Both the position numbers and the translations under genes were made by a program. 58,558 nt of DNA, from the NCBI RefSeq assembly GCF_010365055.1, contig NZ_JAAFHA010000015.1, forward strand, positions 1 to 58,558. The letters are read 5' to 3'. Every line of letters starts with the position of its first letter. The stretch's first letter is position 1. The notes below the pieces were generated by a model. The model worked only from the letters and a program-made list of their open reading frames with translations. It searched no databases and was not told the origin of the DNA. Shown here one piece after another: positions 26,671 to 35,309 of the stretch. This DNA is from Rhodoferax sp. Lineage in GTDB: Bacteria; Pseudomonadota; Gammaproteobacteria; Burkholderiales; Burkholderiaceae_C.

Positions 26671-27555
26671 TCAGGCCACCACACTGTCACGGCTGGGTTG
26701 GCCCGGTGCGGACTGCTTTGTCAGCCAGTCCAGCGTGAGCTGCTCAACCCATTGGCGTGATGCTGCGCTGGAGCAGGTGTGATCGACCTCGCGCAAGCTG
26801 TGACGCTGCAAATGGGGGTGGGCCCAGCTGTCCTTCCAGGCAACATCCGTGGTGACGTATTCCAAAAATTCCTTGGCCACGTAATCATCACCGCTGAGTA
26901 GCAACAAAATGGGTCCGTCAAAGCGCTGCCAGCCCAGGGCCATGCCTTGCTGAAAGCCTTGCTTCTCAGTGCGCAGCCGGCCTGAGCCTGAGGTGGAAAG
27001 CCGGATGTTGTCGGTCAGGTCACTGAGCGCGTCCAGCGCCATCCTGCCACTCAGCAACTTCTTCCAGAACGCCAGTTGCATCAGGCGCTGCGTGTAGTAG
27101 TGCTTGATCTGGGTGCGCGCCAGGCTGGCCTCGGAACGCACCCACGGGTTGAGCAGGCACAAGCCGCGCACACGCTGATCGTTGATCCCAAAGCAGTAAA
27201 GCAGCGCCGCCGAGGCGCCGTCGCATAGTCCCCATAAGACCACTTGCCGCACCGAAGCCACCCGCTGCTGCAGGGCGTTAATGGCCTCCGCGATGTCGGC
27301 GCTGGCCGTCTCAAACTGTCTGGGCTGGCCTTCACTGTCGCCCATGCCCCGGTAGTCAAAGCGCAGCACCGCGTAGCCAGCCGCGGCCAGCGCGCGCGAC
27401 AACAGCACAAATTGCCGATGGCTGCCGACCCGGTACTGCGGGCCGCCCACAATCACGACCACACCGGTGTTCGTCGGGATCTCTGGTTTGGCCAGAATGC
27501 CCAGCAAGGTGTCGCCTTCGCAGGCGAAGAGGGTGGTCTCTTCGGTGTAGTTCAT
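26671..27555 (-). CDS. Exosortase A system-associated hydrolase 1 (alpha/beta hydrolase)
   Basis: This 294-residue alpha/beta hydrolase matches the XrtA hydrolase 1 family (TIGR03100 type). Features are VVIVGGPQYRVGSHRQFVLLSR near the oxyanion region, LRFDYRGMGDSEGQ, and the nucleophile elbow LWGLCDGAS with Cys111 in place of the usual serine. LLLSGDDYVA should carry the acidic residue, and EVDHTCSS the histidine. The reaction is not established; a thioesterase or acyltransferase acting on the ACP-bound product is plausible from context. It overlaps hydrolase 2 by 4 bp (ATGA) and is followed by the aminotransferase after one base. Confidence 0.88.
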   Translation of the reverse strand: MNYTEETTLFACEGDTLLGILAKPEIPTNTGVVVIVGGPQYRVGSHRQFVLLSRALAAAGYAVLRFDYRGMGDSEGQPRQFETASADIAEAINALQQRVASVRQVVLWGLCDGASAALLYCFGINDQRVRGLCLLNPWVRSEASLARTQIKHYYTQRLMQLAFWKKLLSGRMALDALSDLTDNIRLSTSGSGRLRTEKQGFQQGMALGWQRFDGPILLLLSGDDYVAKEFLEYVTTDVAWKDSWAHPHLQRHSLREVDHTCSSAASRQWVEQLTLDWLTKQSAPGQPSRDSVVA

Positions 27556-28430
27556 GCGGGCGTGCCGACGAGGGCGGCCGTGGTCGCAGCAATCAAGGCC
27601 GGAGCATCTTCTATTTCGGTGGTTTGCCAGAACGCTGGGCCACGTACGATGTGGCTGCCAACCTTATAGCCCGCTTGCCGCCACTGAACGATGGTTCCTG
27701 CCGAGATCGGGCCCAAACCGGCATCCTCACGCGTGGACAGCTCGAACCATTCCAGTCGCTGTGTCGGGCCTTGGCCGGCAGGTGGCACCAGGCTCGCTTG
27801 CTCCAGGCCGGATGCAAGTCCAGGCGACAACAGGTAGCCCGCAATTTCTACCGGCGAGCCAGCGGCCAACTGCTGGCGCATACCCTCCATGACGCCCTTA
27901 GCCTGGCCGCCCAACAGGTCGCCCGCCACTTTGAGGCGCAAGAACTGCTGCAATAAGAGCTTGCCGGCAGCGGGCGGCTGCCAGAACAGAAAGTTGCAGG
28001 GCGCGCCAAGCTGCGTAGCTGCCTCCACCGCCAGCAGGCAGCCGGAGCGCAGGCCCCACAGCCACAGCGGCAGTTGGTGCGAATCCGCGCCAGGCGTGTT
28101 GCTTTGCATGCGCAGCCAATGGCAGCCTTGCACCACGTCGCTCACCCAACTTTGCCAGCTGGCGTCGCCAAAGTCGCCCGAACTGTCGCCACAACCGAGC
28201 AGGTCCATCTGCAGCACGGCGTAACCCGCCTGGGCCAGCGCACGAGCCTGCAAGGCCGCCATGCGGCGGGTCTTGTTCATCTCTTCGGCAAAGGGGTGGA
28301 TGTACAGCACCAGGCCGCGGGCAGCACCGCCACTCGCGTCACATTCAGCCGGGTAAAACAGGCAAAAGCGTTGGTCGCTTTGGCTGGACTGCGCAGCCAA
28401 GGTTGGCAGAAAAAAAGCGTCCGGCTGCAC
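27552..28430 (-). CDS. Exosortase A system-associated hydrolase 2 (alpha/beta hydrolase fold)
   Basis: This 292-residue protein matches XrtA hydrolase 2 (TIGR03101 type). Landmarks are VLYIHPFAEEMNKTRRM, which is characteristic of the family, and LQMDLLGCGDSSGDF. At the position of the nucleophile elbow it has WGLRSGCLLA (residues 125-134), so there is no GxSxG serine or cysteine at the centre; Arg128 occupies that place. This argues against classical Ser hydrolase chemistry and for a scaffold or alternative role. It is coupled to hydrolase 1 by an ATGA overlap and follows the ACP gene by 12 bp. Confidence 0.87.
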   Translation of the reverse strand: MQPDAFFLPTLAAQSSQSDQRFCLFYPAECDASGGAARGLVLYIHPFAEEMNKTRRMAALQARALAQAGYAVLQMDLLGCGDSSGDFGDASWQSWVSDVVQGCHWLRMQSNTPGADSHQLPLWLWGLRSGCLLAVEAATQLGAPCNFLFWQPPAAGKLLLQQFLRLKVAGDLLGGQAKGVMEGMRQQLAAGSPVEIAGYLLSPGLASGLEQASLVPPAGQGPTQRLEWFELSTREDAGLGPISAGTIVQWRQAGYKVGSHIVRGPAFWQTTEIEDAPALIAATTAALVGTPA

Positions 28431-28442
28431 AGAAGGGGCGCT

Positions 28443-28694
28443 TCAAGCAGCCAGTTTGCCGCTGACAAAGTCAGTCAGCGAGCCCACTGTGGCAAAGGTT
28501 GAGCCATCGATGTCGTCATCGTCAACCACCAGGCCAAACTGTTCTTCAAGGGTGGTGATGAGCGTCACAACCGCCATTGAATCGAGCTCGGGGATGGCGC
28601 CCAGCAACGGTGTGTCGCGCGTGAAGGTGGCGGAGCGTCCATTCAGACTTAGAACTTCGTCAACAACACGAAGTACTTCTTGTGCTATGTTCAA
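28443..28694 (-). CDS. Acyl carrier protein, exosortase A locus
   Basis: This 83-residue acidic four-helix protein has the phosphopantetheine attachment serine at position 39 in PELDSMAVV. It probably holds an acyl intermediate loaded by the divergently transcribed AMP-forming ligase at 28.8 kb, for use by the hydrolases and transferase of this operon. The start ATG at 28694 has AGGGAG about 13 nt upstream, a rather long spacing. It is the first gene of the minus-strand operon, and its promoter must lie in the 127 bp shared with the ligase gene. Confidence 0.9.
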   Translation of the reverse strand: MNIAQEVLRVVDEVLSLNGRSATFTRDTPLLGAIPELDSMAVVTLITTLEEQFGLVVDDDDIDGSTFATVGSLTDFVSGKLAA

Positions 28695-28821
28695 TTAAAT
28701 CTCCCTGGGAGGCAACTTTGTCGATCAGGATTATTCTAGGGTTCAAAAGCGCGTGCGGGTTGTGTGATGTCTTGTGTCCGCATGGTTTTTCTCAATTGGC
28801 ATGATTTTTTCTTGAATTTCT

Positions 28822-30438
28822 ATGACCGAATCCACACTCCTACCCGAACTGATAACCCTCACGGCCCAGCGCACGCCGAAGGCGATTGCACTCACCAGTG
28901 GCACCTCACATTTGAGTTACGCAGAGCTCAGCACCAGCGTCAGCCAGTTTGCCGCTGGCTTGTTGGGCCTGGGCCTGGATCGTGGTGAGCGGGTCGCCAT
29001 TTATCTTGAAAAACGTTTCGAAACTGTCATCGCCAGCTTTGGCGCACCGGCGGCTGGGGCGGTGTTTGTGCCGGTCAACCCGCTGCTGAAACCGGAGCAG
29101 GTGGCCTTCATTTTGCGTGACTGCAATGTGCGCGTGCTGGTGACGTCGCCGGAGCGTCTGGCCTTGATGAAGGACGTGCTGGCTGAGTGCCATGACCTGC
29201 GCCATGTGGTGGTGACCGATGCTGTGGCCCCTTCAACCCCAGCCGACCTCACCCTGCCAGGCCCGTTGGCCTTGGTCTCCTGGCGTGACCTGCTCAGCAG
29301 CCCGGCCCGGCCTGGGCACCGTGTGATTGACGTCGACATGGTGGCCATTCTTTACACCTCGGGCAGTACCGGCAGGCCTAAGGGCGTGGTGCTGTCGCAC
29401 CGCAACATGGTGGCGGGTGCCAAGAGCGTGGCGTCTTACCTGGAGAACAAGCCCGAAGACGTGCTGCTGGCGGCGCTGCCTTTGTCGTTTGATGCGGGCT
29501 TCAGCCAACTCACCACGGCGTTTCATGCCGGCGCGCGCGTCGTGTTGCTCAATTACCTGATGCCGCGCGATGTGCTCAAGGCGATGGAGCGCGAAAAAGT
29601 GACCGGGCTGACCGCCGTGCCGCCGCTGTACATCCAGCTGGCGCAACTGGAGTGGCCCGCCGCCATCAATGAGAAGTTGCGCTACTTCGCCAACACGGGC
29701 GGACGCATGCCGCGCGAGACACTGAATCTGCTGCGCCAGCGCGTGCCCCAGGCCAAACCGTTTCTGATGTATGGCCTGACCGAAGCATTCCGCTCCACCT
29801 ACCTGCCGCCGGATGAGGTTGACCGCCGCCCCGATTCGATTGGCAAGGCCATCCCGAATGCTGAAATTTTGGTGCTGCGTGAAGACGGGTCTGCGTGCAG
29901 CCCGGAGGAGCCTGGCGAACTGGTGCATCGCGGCGCGCTGGTGGGCATGGGTTACTGGAATGATGCCGAGAAGACGGCGGAGCGCTACAAGTTGCTGGCC
30001 GCGGACGCCCCCGGACGCCAGCCTGGCCTGCAATTGCCTGAATACGCGGTTTTTTCGGGTGACACGGTGCGCAAAGATGCCGAGGGGTTCTTGTATTTCA
30101 TTGGCCGACGCGATGAAATGATGAAAACATCGGGCTACCGGGTCAGCCCCACCGAGGTGGAAGAGATTTTGTACGCCACCCAAATGGTGGGCGAGTGCGT
30201 GGCCTTTGGCGTGGATCACCCCAGTTTGGGTCATGCTATACAAGTAATAGCTACTAATGCAGTAGGTACGCGGGCTAGAGGCCTAAATGATCTAATAAAT
30301 GAATGCCGTGCCCGTATGCCCGCCTACATGGTGCCATCAGGCATCGAGATAGTCGCCGGGCCGCTGCCGCGCAATCCCAACGGCAAGATCGACCGCAAAT
30401 TGCTGGCAACCGAGTGGCTTGAGCGGCATGCCGCTTGA
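28822..30438 (+). CDS. Acyl-CoA ligase (AMP-forming), exosortase A system-associated
   Basis: This 538-residue ANL-superfamily adenylating enzyme matches the XrtA-associated ligase (TIGR03098 type). Core motifs are A3 ILYTSGSTGRPKGVVLSH (about 177-194), A5 FLMYGLTEAFRSTY, A7/A8 FSGDTVRKDAEGFLYFIGRRDEMMKTSGYRVSP and A10 PRNPNGKIDRK with the catalytic lysine. It activates a carboxylic acid as acyl-AMP and should load it on CoA or on the divergent ACP. The segment around 30240-30290 is unusually AT-rich and carries a copy of the dispersed mini-element in frame (VIATNAVGTRARGLNDLI), between A8 and A10. The start ATG has only a weak ribosome site. The next gene follows after 39 bp. Confidence 0.92.
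   Translation: MTESTLLPELITLTAQRTPKAIALTSGTSHLSYAELSTSVSQFAAGLLGLGLDRGERVAIYLEKRFETVIASFGAPAAGAVFVPVNPLLKPEQVAFILRDCNVRVLVTSPERLALMKDVLAECHDLRHVVVTDAVAPSTPADLTLPGPLALVSWRDLLSSPARPGHRVIDVDMVAILYTSGSTGRPKGVVLSHRNMVAGAKSVASYLENKPEDVLLAALPLSFDAGFSQLTTAFHAGARVVLLNYLMPRDVLKAMEREKVTGLTAVPPLYIQLAQLEWPAAINEKLRYFANTGGRMPRETLNLLRQRVPQAKPFLMYGLTEAFRSTYLPPDEVDRRPDSIGKAIPNAEILVLREDGSACSPEEPGELVHRGALVGMGYWNDAEKTAERYKLLAADAPGRQPGLQLPEYAVFSGDTVRKDAEGFLYFIGRRDEMMKTSGYRVSPTEVEEILYATQMVGECVAFGVDHPSLGHAIQVIATNAVGTRARGLNDLINECRARMPAYMVPSGIEIVAGPLPRNPNGKIDRKLLATEWLERHAA
30245..30283 (+). repeat. Dispersed mini-element, copy B (inside the acyl-CoA ligase gene)
   Basis: The core reads TAATAGCTACTAATGCAG, a 9-nt spacer, then GGGCTAGAGGCC, and is AT-rich against its GC-rich surroundings. 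It is in frame within the ligase and adds residues between conserved motifs. Copy C at 46911 has the same two blocks at the same spacing with few changes. Confidence 0.7.
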
Positions 30439-30477
30439 GCACCGCTTCGTCCTGAAGTTGAAAGCGGAACCCACCTT

Positions 30478-31722
30478 ATGACCCTCACTGAACGCCAACT
30501 GCCCGTGCATGCCCCCATGAACCAGTTCTCCGTGCGTGACGGCGAATTGACAGTGGGTGGCGAGCGTTTGTCACTGCTGGCCGCGCGCGCGGGGCAAACG
30601 CCTTTTTATGCCTATGACCGTTCGTTGTTGCGCGCCCGGGTGGCAGCGCTGCGCGGTGTGCTGCCCGGGACGGTCAAGCTGCACTACGCGATGAAGGCCA
30701 ACCCCATGCCCGCGGTCGTGGGTTTGATGGCGGGTTTGGTAGACGGTATTGACGTGGCCTCGGCGGGCGAGCTGAAGGTGGCACTGGATGCCGGCGCCAA
30801 CCCGCTGGAAATCAGCTTTGCCGGACCGGGCAAGCGCGATGCCGAGCTGCGCCAGGCGGTGGCTGCGCGCGTGCTGATCAACCTTGAATCGTTTCGCGAA
30901 GTGGCGGCGCTGGAGGCCATTTGCGGCGAATTGGGCTTGAACGCGCGGGTGGCGGTGCGGGTCAACCCCGACTTTGAACTCAAGGGTTCAGGCATGAAAA
31001 TGGGCGGTGGCCCCAAGCAGTTTGGTGTGGATGTGGAGCAAATCCCCGAACTGCTGGCCAGCATTGGCCGTGCCGGTCTGGCCTTTGAAGGCTTTCATTT
31101 GTTTGCCGGTTCGCAGAATTTGCGTTCGGATTCGATTTGCGAAGCGCAGCAAAAGTCTTACGAACTGGCGCTGCGGCTGGCACAGCATGCGCCGGCGCCG
31201 GTGCGTTTTCTGAATCTGGGTGGCGGCTTTGGCATTCCCTACTTTCCGGGTGAACAGCGGCTGGACCTGGCCCCGATTGGCGACAACTTGGCCCAACTGG
31301 TTCAGCGGGCGCAGACCGAGTTGCCCGACGCCGCGTTGGTGATCGAGCTGGGTCGTTACTTGGTGGGCGAAGCCGGGGTTTACGTGGCCCGCATTGTGGA
31401 CCGCAAGGTATCGCGCGGGCAGGTGTATCTGGTGGCGGACGGCGGGCTGCATCACCATCTGTCAGCGTCCGGCAACTTTGGCCAGGTGATACGCAAAAAC
31501 TACCCTGTGACGATTGGCAACAAGGCCGACTCGTCGGAGACAGAAACAGCGTCGGTGGTCGGGCCTTTGTGCACGCCGCTGGACCTGCTGGCCGACCGCA
31601 TGGCTTTGCCGGTGGCGCAGGTCGACGATCTGGTGGTGGTATTCCAGTCGGGCGCTTATGGCGCCAGCGCCAGCCCGCAAGGCTTTTTGGGACATCCCGC
31701 TTGTCTTGAAGTACTTGTTTAG
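30478..31722 (+). CDS. Pyridoxal-dependent decarboxylase, exosortase A system-associated
   Basis: This 414-residue fold type III (alanine-racemase-like) PLP enzyme of the group IV decarboxylase family matches the XrtA-associated family (TIGR03099 type). The PLP lysine is K73 in LHYAMKANPMPAV. Other landmarks are GIDVASAGEL, the glycine-rich phosphate-binding LNLGGGFGIPY, IELGRYLVG, and GPLCTPLDLL with the active-site cysteine contributed across the dimer. It probably decarboxylates a basic or diamino acid, or an acyl-linked version, to yield an amine for the ACP/ligase module. It follows the ligase by 39 bp, and its end overlaps the likely start of the next gene. Confidence 0.92.
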   Translation: MTLTERQLPVHAPMNQFSVRDGELTVGGERLSLLAARAGQTPFYAYDRSLLRARVAALRGVLPGTVKLHYAMKANPMPAVVGLMAGLVDGIDVASAGELKVALDAGANPLEISFAGPGKRDAELRQAVAARVLINLESFREVAALEAICGELGLNARVAVRVNPDFELKGSGMKMGGGPKQFGVDVEQIPELLASIGRAGLAFEGFHLFAGSQNLRSDSICEAQQKSYELALRLAQHAPAPVRFLNLGGGFGIPYFPGEQRLDLAPIGDNLAQLVQRAQTELPDAALVIELGRYLVGEAGVYVARIVDRKVSRGQVYLVADGGLHHHLSASGNFGQVIRKNYPVTIGNKADSSETETASVVGPLCTPLDLLADRMALPVAQVDDLVVVFQSGAYGASASPQGFLGHPACLEVLV

Positions 31723-33673
31723 GGGCGGCCCCCTGAAGCATCCCCTCTGGTTGCTCGTTGCTTTGGGCAGCTTGTGTGCCGGGGCGGCGCTGGCCTGGCA
31801 CCACCCTTTGTGGCCGATGTCGGTGTTGGCCGCCTTTTCGATCTGGTGCTTGATCGCGGCGTGGCGGCCGGGCCTGTGGCTTTTTGTGCTGCCCGCCTTG
31901 CTGCCGCTGCTGAATTTTTCAAGCTGGACCGGCTGGCTTGTTTTTGAGGAATTCGACATCTTGCTGCTGGGCGCCCTGGCCGGAGCTTATGGACGCCTAG
32001 TTTGGTCGGTGCGGACAGGCAGCGCGTCAGAAATGCCTCTTGCTTCGTGGCGGACCATGGCCGTGCTGGGTCTTTTTGGAATCACGGGTCTGCTGGCCTT
32101 GTGGCGCGGCTTCATCGACGCCGGTGGTTTTAGCTTTAACTGGTTTGCCGGTTACACCGATGCGCTGAACAGCTTGCGCGTGTTCAAGAGTCTGGGCTTT
32201 GCGCTGCTTTTTGTTCCCCTGTTGCAGCGTGAACTCAAGCATTCAGGACAGTTGGCCGGTCAGCGGCTCGCGGGCGGCATGGTGGTCGGTTTGACGGTGG
32301 TCACGCTGGCGGTTTTGTGGGAGCGTGCCGCGTTTCCCAGTTTGTTGGATTTTTCCACGCCATATCGCACCGTTGCCCTGTTTTGGGAAATGCATGTAGG
32401 CGGCGCGGCGATAGACGGCTACCTGGCGTTGGCAACGCCGTTTGTGGTGTGGGCCTTGTTCGCGGCCCAACGCCCCCTGTTGTGGATCGCCGCTGCCGCA
32501 CTCGCTTTGCTGACGGCCTATGCTTGCCTGACCACATTTTCCCGTGGCGTCTACCTGGCGGTTGCCGCGCCATTGCTGTTGCTGGGCTGGCTGCTGTGGG
32601 CGCAAAAGACCGACTTCAATGCGCGCGCCTTTTTTGGCCCGGCGTGGCGGCGCTACCGGCCCGAGGGCTGGCGGGCGAGGGCCAGTGCGGTGCTGATGTT
32701 GGCGCTGGTGGCCGAGGTGGCAGCGGTGCTGGGGGGAGGTTCATTCATGATGGATCGCCTGGCCAGCGCGGATCGGGACTTCGGTAGTCGTGTTGAACAT
32801 TGGCGCCGGGGCCTTGATTTGCTGGATGGCCCCACCGACTGGCTGCTGGGTAAGGGGCTTGGGCGTTTGCCAGCCAACTATGCGGTTCATGGTCCTCAAG
32901 GTGAGTTCTCGGGCGAGGTGACGTTGCGAGAGGAGCAAGAGCCGAGCGAGGCAGCCAACGTTTTTGTGACGGTGCGCGGTCCCCCTACTTTGAAAAGATT
33001 GGGGGGCCAGTATGCTTTGACGCAGTGTGTGGTCAACGTATCCAAAGCCGTCCATCGCGTCAGTCTGGATGTTCGGGTTCAGCACACCGCCGACGTCTAC
33101 CTGGAGTTGTGCGAACGGCATTTGCTCTATGACGGTCGTTGCCAAGTGGTATTGATTCGGGTCTTGCCAGGTAAAAACGAATGGCAGAACATGGTGCTGC
33201 CACTCCATGGGCCGACGTTCGCGGGTGGGCGCTGGCATGCCCCCCGTTTGTCCATGCTGTCCTTGTCGGTTGTGAATGCGGGTGGGGCTGCCGATTTTGA
33301 CAACGTGAGCCTGATGGGGGGGTATCCGGCGCAGCCACTTGACAATGGCGACTTCGCCGGCGGCATGGCGCACTGGTTCCCGCTAGCACAGTCCTACTTT
33401 GTGCCGTGGCACATCGACAACCTGTTTCTAGAACTGCTGATTGAGCGCGGCCTTGTGGGTTTGCTGCTGTCTGCCGCGTTGGTGGCGTATGCCCTTTGGC
33501 ATCTGGTCTTCGGCCGCGCCCGGGCCAGCGCGCAGGCCCCCTATCTGGCGGCCTCATTGAGCGGGGCTTTGCTCGTTGGGCTGGTCAGCAGCCTGATGGA
33601 TGTGCCCAGGGTGGCTTTCCTGCTGTTTCTCTTGCTATCGTTTTCACTGCAAGCTGCGCAAGAGCTTGAGTGA
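31715..33673 (+). CDS. O-antigen ligase/polymerase family protein with large extracytoplasmic insert
   Basis: The protein has about 652 residues from a TTG at 31715 that overlaps the decarboxylase stop; ATG 31658 is an alternative start. About ten membrane helices are interrupted before the last few by a Wzy_C-type loop, from SRVEHWRRGLDLLDGP to WHIDNLFLELLIERGLVG. Within this loop about 170 residues (roughly 392-560) look like a soluble beta-rich domain: CVVNVSKAVHRVSLDVRV, HTADVYLELCERHLLY and LSLSVVNAGGAADFDNVSLM. The pattern recalls galactose-binding-like carbohydrate modules, and the insert ends with QPLDNGDFAGGMAHWFPL. It is predicted to polymerise or ligate glycan in the periplasm. It would be the second such protein in the locus. 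Confidence 0.75.
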   Translation: MFRGGPLKHPLWLLVALGSLCAGAALAWHHPLWPMSVLAAFSIWCLIAAWRPGLWLFVLPALLPLLNFSSWTGWLVFEEFDILLLGALAGAYGRLVWSVRTGSASEMPLASWRTMAVLGLFGITGLLALWRGFIDAGGFSFNWFAGYTDALNSLRVFKSLGFALLFVPLLQRELKHSGQLAGQRLAGGMVVGLTVVTLAVLWERAAFPSLLDFSTPYRTVALFWEMHVGGAAIDGYLALATPFVVWALFAAQRPLLWIAAAALALLTAYACLTTFSRGVYLAVAAPLLLLGWLLWAQKTDFNARAFFGPAWRRYRPEGWRARASAVLMLALVAEVAAVLGGGSFMMDRLASADRDFGSRVEHWRRGLDLLDGPTDWLLGKGLGRLPANYAVHGPQGEFSGEVTLREEQEPSEAANVFVTVRGPPTLKRLGGQYALTQCVVNVSKAVHRVSLDVRVQHTADVYLELCERHLLYDGRCQVVLIRVLPGKNEWQNMVLPLHGPTFAGGRWHAPRLSMLSLSVVNAGGAADFDNVSLMGGYPAQPLDNGDFAGGMAHWFPLAQSYFVPWHIDNLFLELLIERGLVGLLLSAALVAYALWHLVFGRARASAQAPYLAASLSGALLVGLVSSLMDVPRVAFLLFLLLSFSLQAAQELE

Positions 33674-33871
33674 CCGCTTACCCCCAGCGTTTTCTCTATT
33701 GCATTGCAGCGGTCCCGGTCCTCGCCCGCGCTTGCCCGCCACAAAAATCTGCCAATGCGCAAACTTGACCTAAGTCAGGTCCCGTTTCTCTTGGTCGGTT
33801 GCGAAAAATCAAACGCTTCAAGGCTTGGCAGGGCAGACTCGATTTCGGGTAAGGGACTGTGGAGCTTGAAC

Positions 33872-35257
33872 ATGATAAAAATATTCGATCACTATTTTCA
33901 CAAGCGGACGTTTTTGCAGGTGTGCTTTGACTTGGGGCTGCTGGTCGTGACCGTCGTGGTCGCGGTTTTGTCGCAGGCGGCAGATCCAGCATCAGTTTCC
34001 CCCATGGTGGTGGTGCTGGTGACCGTCCTGTCTGCCATCGGCATCTTGGTAATCAATATGGGTCTGGGTTTCTATCAGCGCGTGCACAACCGCACTTTGG
34101 GCCAGACGCGCGCTCGCGCCGCCTTGTCCATGTGTCTTTCGTTGTCACTGGCCTACATCATCTTTCGTTTGTCACCGCTCACACCGCTGGACGAGGCAAC
34201 GTTTTTGTTGGCGCTGATTGTTGCTGTGGCCCTGATGCTGATGCACCGCATCTACATGGCGCACGCCACACCGCGCGCCATGATGCGCCAGCGTGTGCTG
34301 GTGTTTGGCTCGGGGGAACGGGCCAAGCTGGTGGGGCGCACCCTGAAGAACGCAGACCCCAGTGTGGACCTGGTCGGCTATTACGCCAGTCCCAATGAAG
34401 CGGTAGCTGCGATCTCCGGTTGGGATCTGCTGTCGCCTGAAAAATCATTGACCGACATTGTGATGGACGAGCGCGTCGATGAGATTGTGGTCGCTTTGAG
34501 CGAGCGCCGGGGCGGCAGCATGCCCTTGCGTGAATTGCTGGACTGCAAGCTGCATGGTGTGCGGGTAGTCGACATTGCCACCCACTTTGAGACGACCTTA
34601 GGGCAGATTCGCCGTGACGCGGTCTCGGCGGGGTGGCTGATTTTTGGGGATGGATTCAAACAAGGCCTGGCGCGCACTGTGGTTAAGCGGCTCTTTGATC
34701 TGGTGTGCGCGACCTTGTTGATCCTGCTGACCTTGCCGGTGATGTTTCTGACCTGCATCCTGATTCTGTTGGAGAGTGGTGGGCCGATTTTTTACCGGCA
34801 GGAACGCGTCGGCTTGAACGGGCGGCTCTTCAACGTCATCAAGTTTCGTAGCATGCGCCAGGACGCCGAGCAAGACGGCAAACCCCGCTGGGCCCAGGCG
34901 GCTGATGACCGCGTCACGCGCGTCGGCCGGATTATCCGAAAGCTGCGTATTGATGAGCTGCCGCAGCTGTTCAGCGTGCTCGGCGGCGACATGAGTCTGG
35001 TCGGGCCGCGTCCAGAGCGGCCTTACTTTGTGGACAAGCTGACACAAGAGCTGCCGTACTACGCAGTGCGTCAAAGTGTCAAACCGGGTGTCACCGGATG
35101 GGCGCAGGTGCGCTACCACTACGGTGCTTCGGTTGAAGACGCGGCTGAAAAGTTGCAGTACGACCTTTACTACGTTAAAAATCACTCGCTGTTTCTTGAC
35201 TTGGTCGTGCTGTTTGAGACGGTTGGCGTCGTCCTGATGGGCGCGGGTGCTCATTAA
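33872..35257 (+). CDS. EpsB-type undecaprenyl-phosphate sugar transferase, PEP-CTERM/XrtA-associated
   Basis: The protein has 461 residues. The N-terminal half has four to five membrane helices and a CoA-binding-like domain (VLVFGSGERAKLVGRTL). The C-terminal half is a bacterial sugar transferase (WcaJ/PglC type) beginning KRLFDLVCATLLILLTLPVM. Its catalytic-domain motifs are FYRQERVGLNGRLFNVIKFRSM, LRIDELPQLFSVLGGDMSLVGPRPERP and KPGVTGWAQVRYHYGASVEDA. It starts repeat-unit assembly by moving a sugar-1-phosphate to undecaprenyl phosphate. ATG 33872 is chosen because GGAG lies 8 nt upstream and the start MIKIFDHYFHKRTF is typical of the family. The 198 bp upstream hold no gene. Confidence 0.92.
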   Translation: MIKIFDHYFHKRTFLQVCFDLGLLVVTVVVAVLSQAADPASVSPMVVVLVTVLSAIGILVINMGLGFYQRVHNRTLGQTRARAALSMCLSLSLAYIIFRLSPLTPLDEATFLLALIVAVALMLMHRIYMAHATPRAMMRQRVLVFGSGERAKLVGRTLKNADPSVDLVGYYASPNEAVAAISGWDLLSPEKSLTDIVMDERVDEIVVALSERRGGSMPLRELLDCKLHGVRVVDIATHFETTLGQIRRDAVSAGWLIFGDGFKQGLARTVVKRLFDLVCATLLILLTLPVMFLTCILILLESGGPIFYRQERVGLNGRLFNVIKFRSMRQDAEQDGKPRWAQAADDRVTRVGRIIRKLRIDELPQLFSVLGGDMSLVGPRPERPYFVDKLTQELPYYAVRQSVKPGVTGWAQVRYHYGASVEDAAEKLQYDLYYVKNHSLFLDLVVLFETVGVVLMGAGAH

Positions 35258-35309
35258 CATGATTCGTACTCTCTTGACGAGGCCGCTGCCGTGCGGCTTG
35301 AGTTGAGTT

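Noticed and set aside
28795..28815. TTGGCATG as a possible sigma-54 -24 box before the acyl-CoA ligase
   Set aside because: No GC at the -12 position, and transcription would start at the start codon itself.
29233..30243. 336-codon open frame antisense to the acyl-CoA ligase
   Set aside because: It lies wholly opposite a gene with all ANL motifs. Its translation is rich in His, Gln and Arg without any domain, as expected of an antisense shadow in GC-rich coding DNA.
30980..31804. 274-codon frame antisense to the PLP decarboxylase
   Set aside because: It is a Pro/Arg-rich translation with no domain; the plus-strand decarboxylase is certain.
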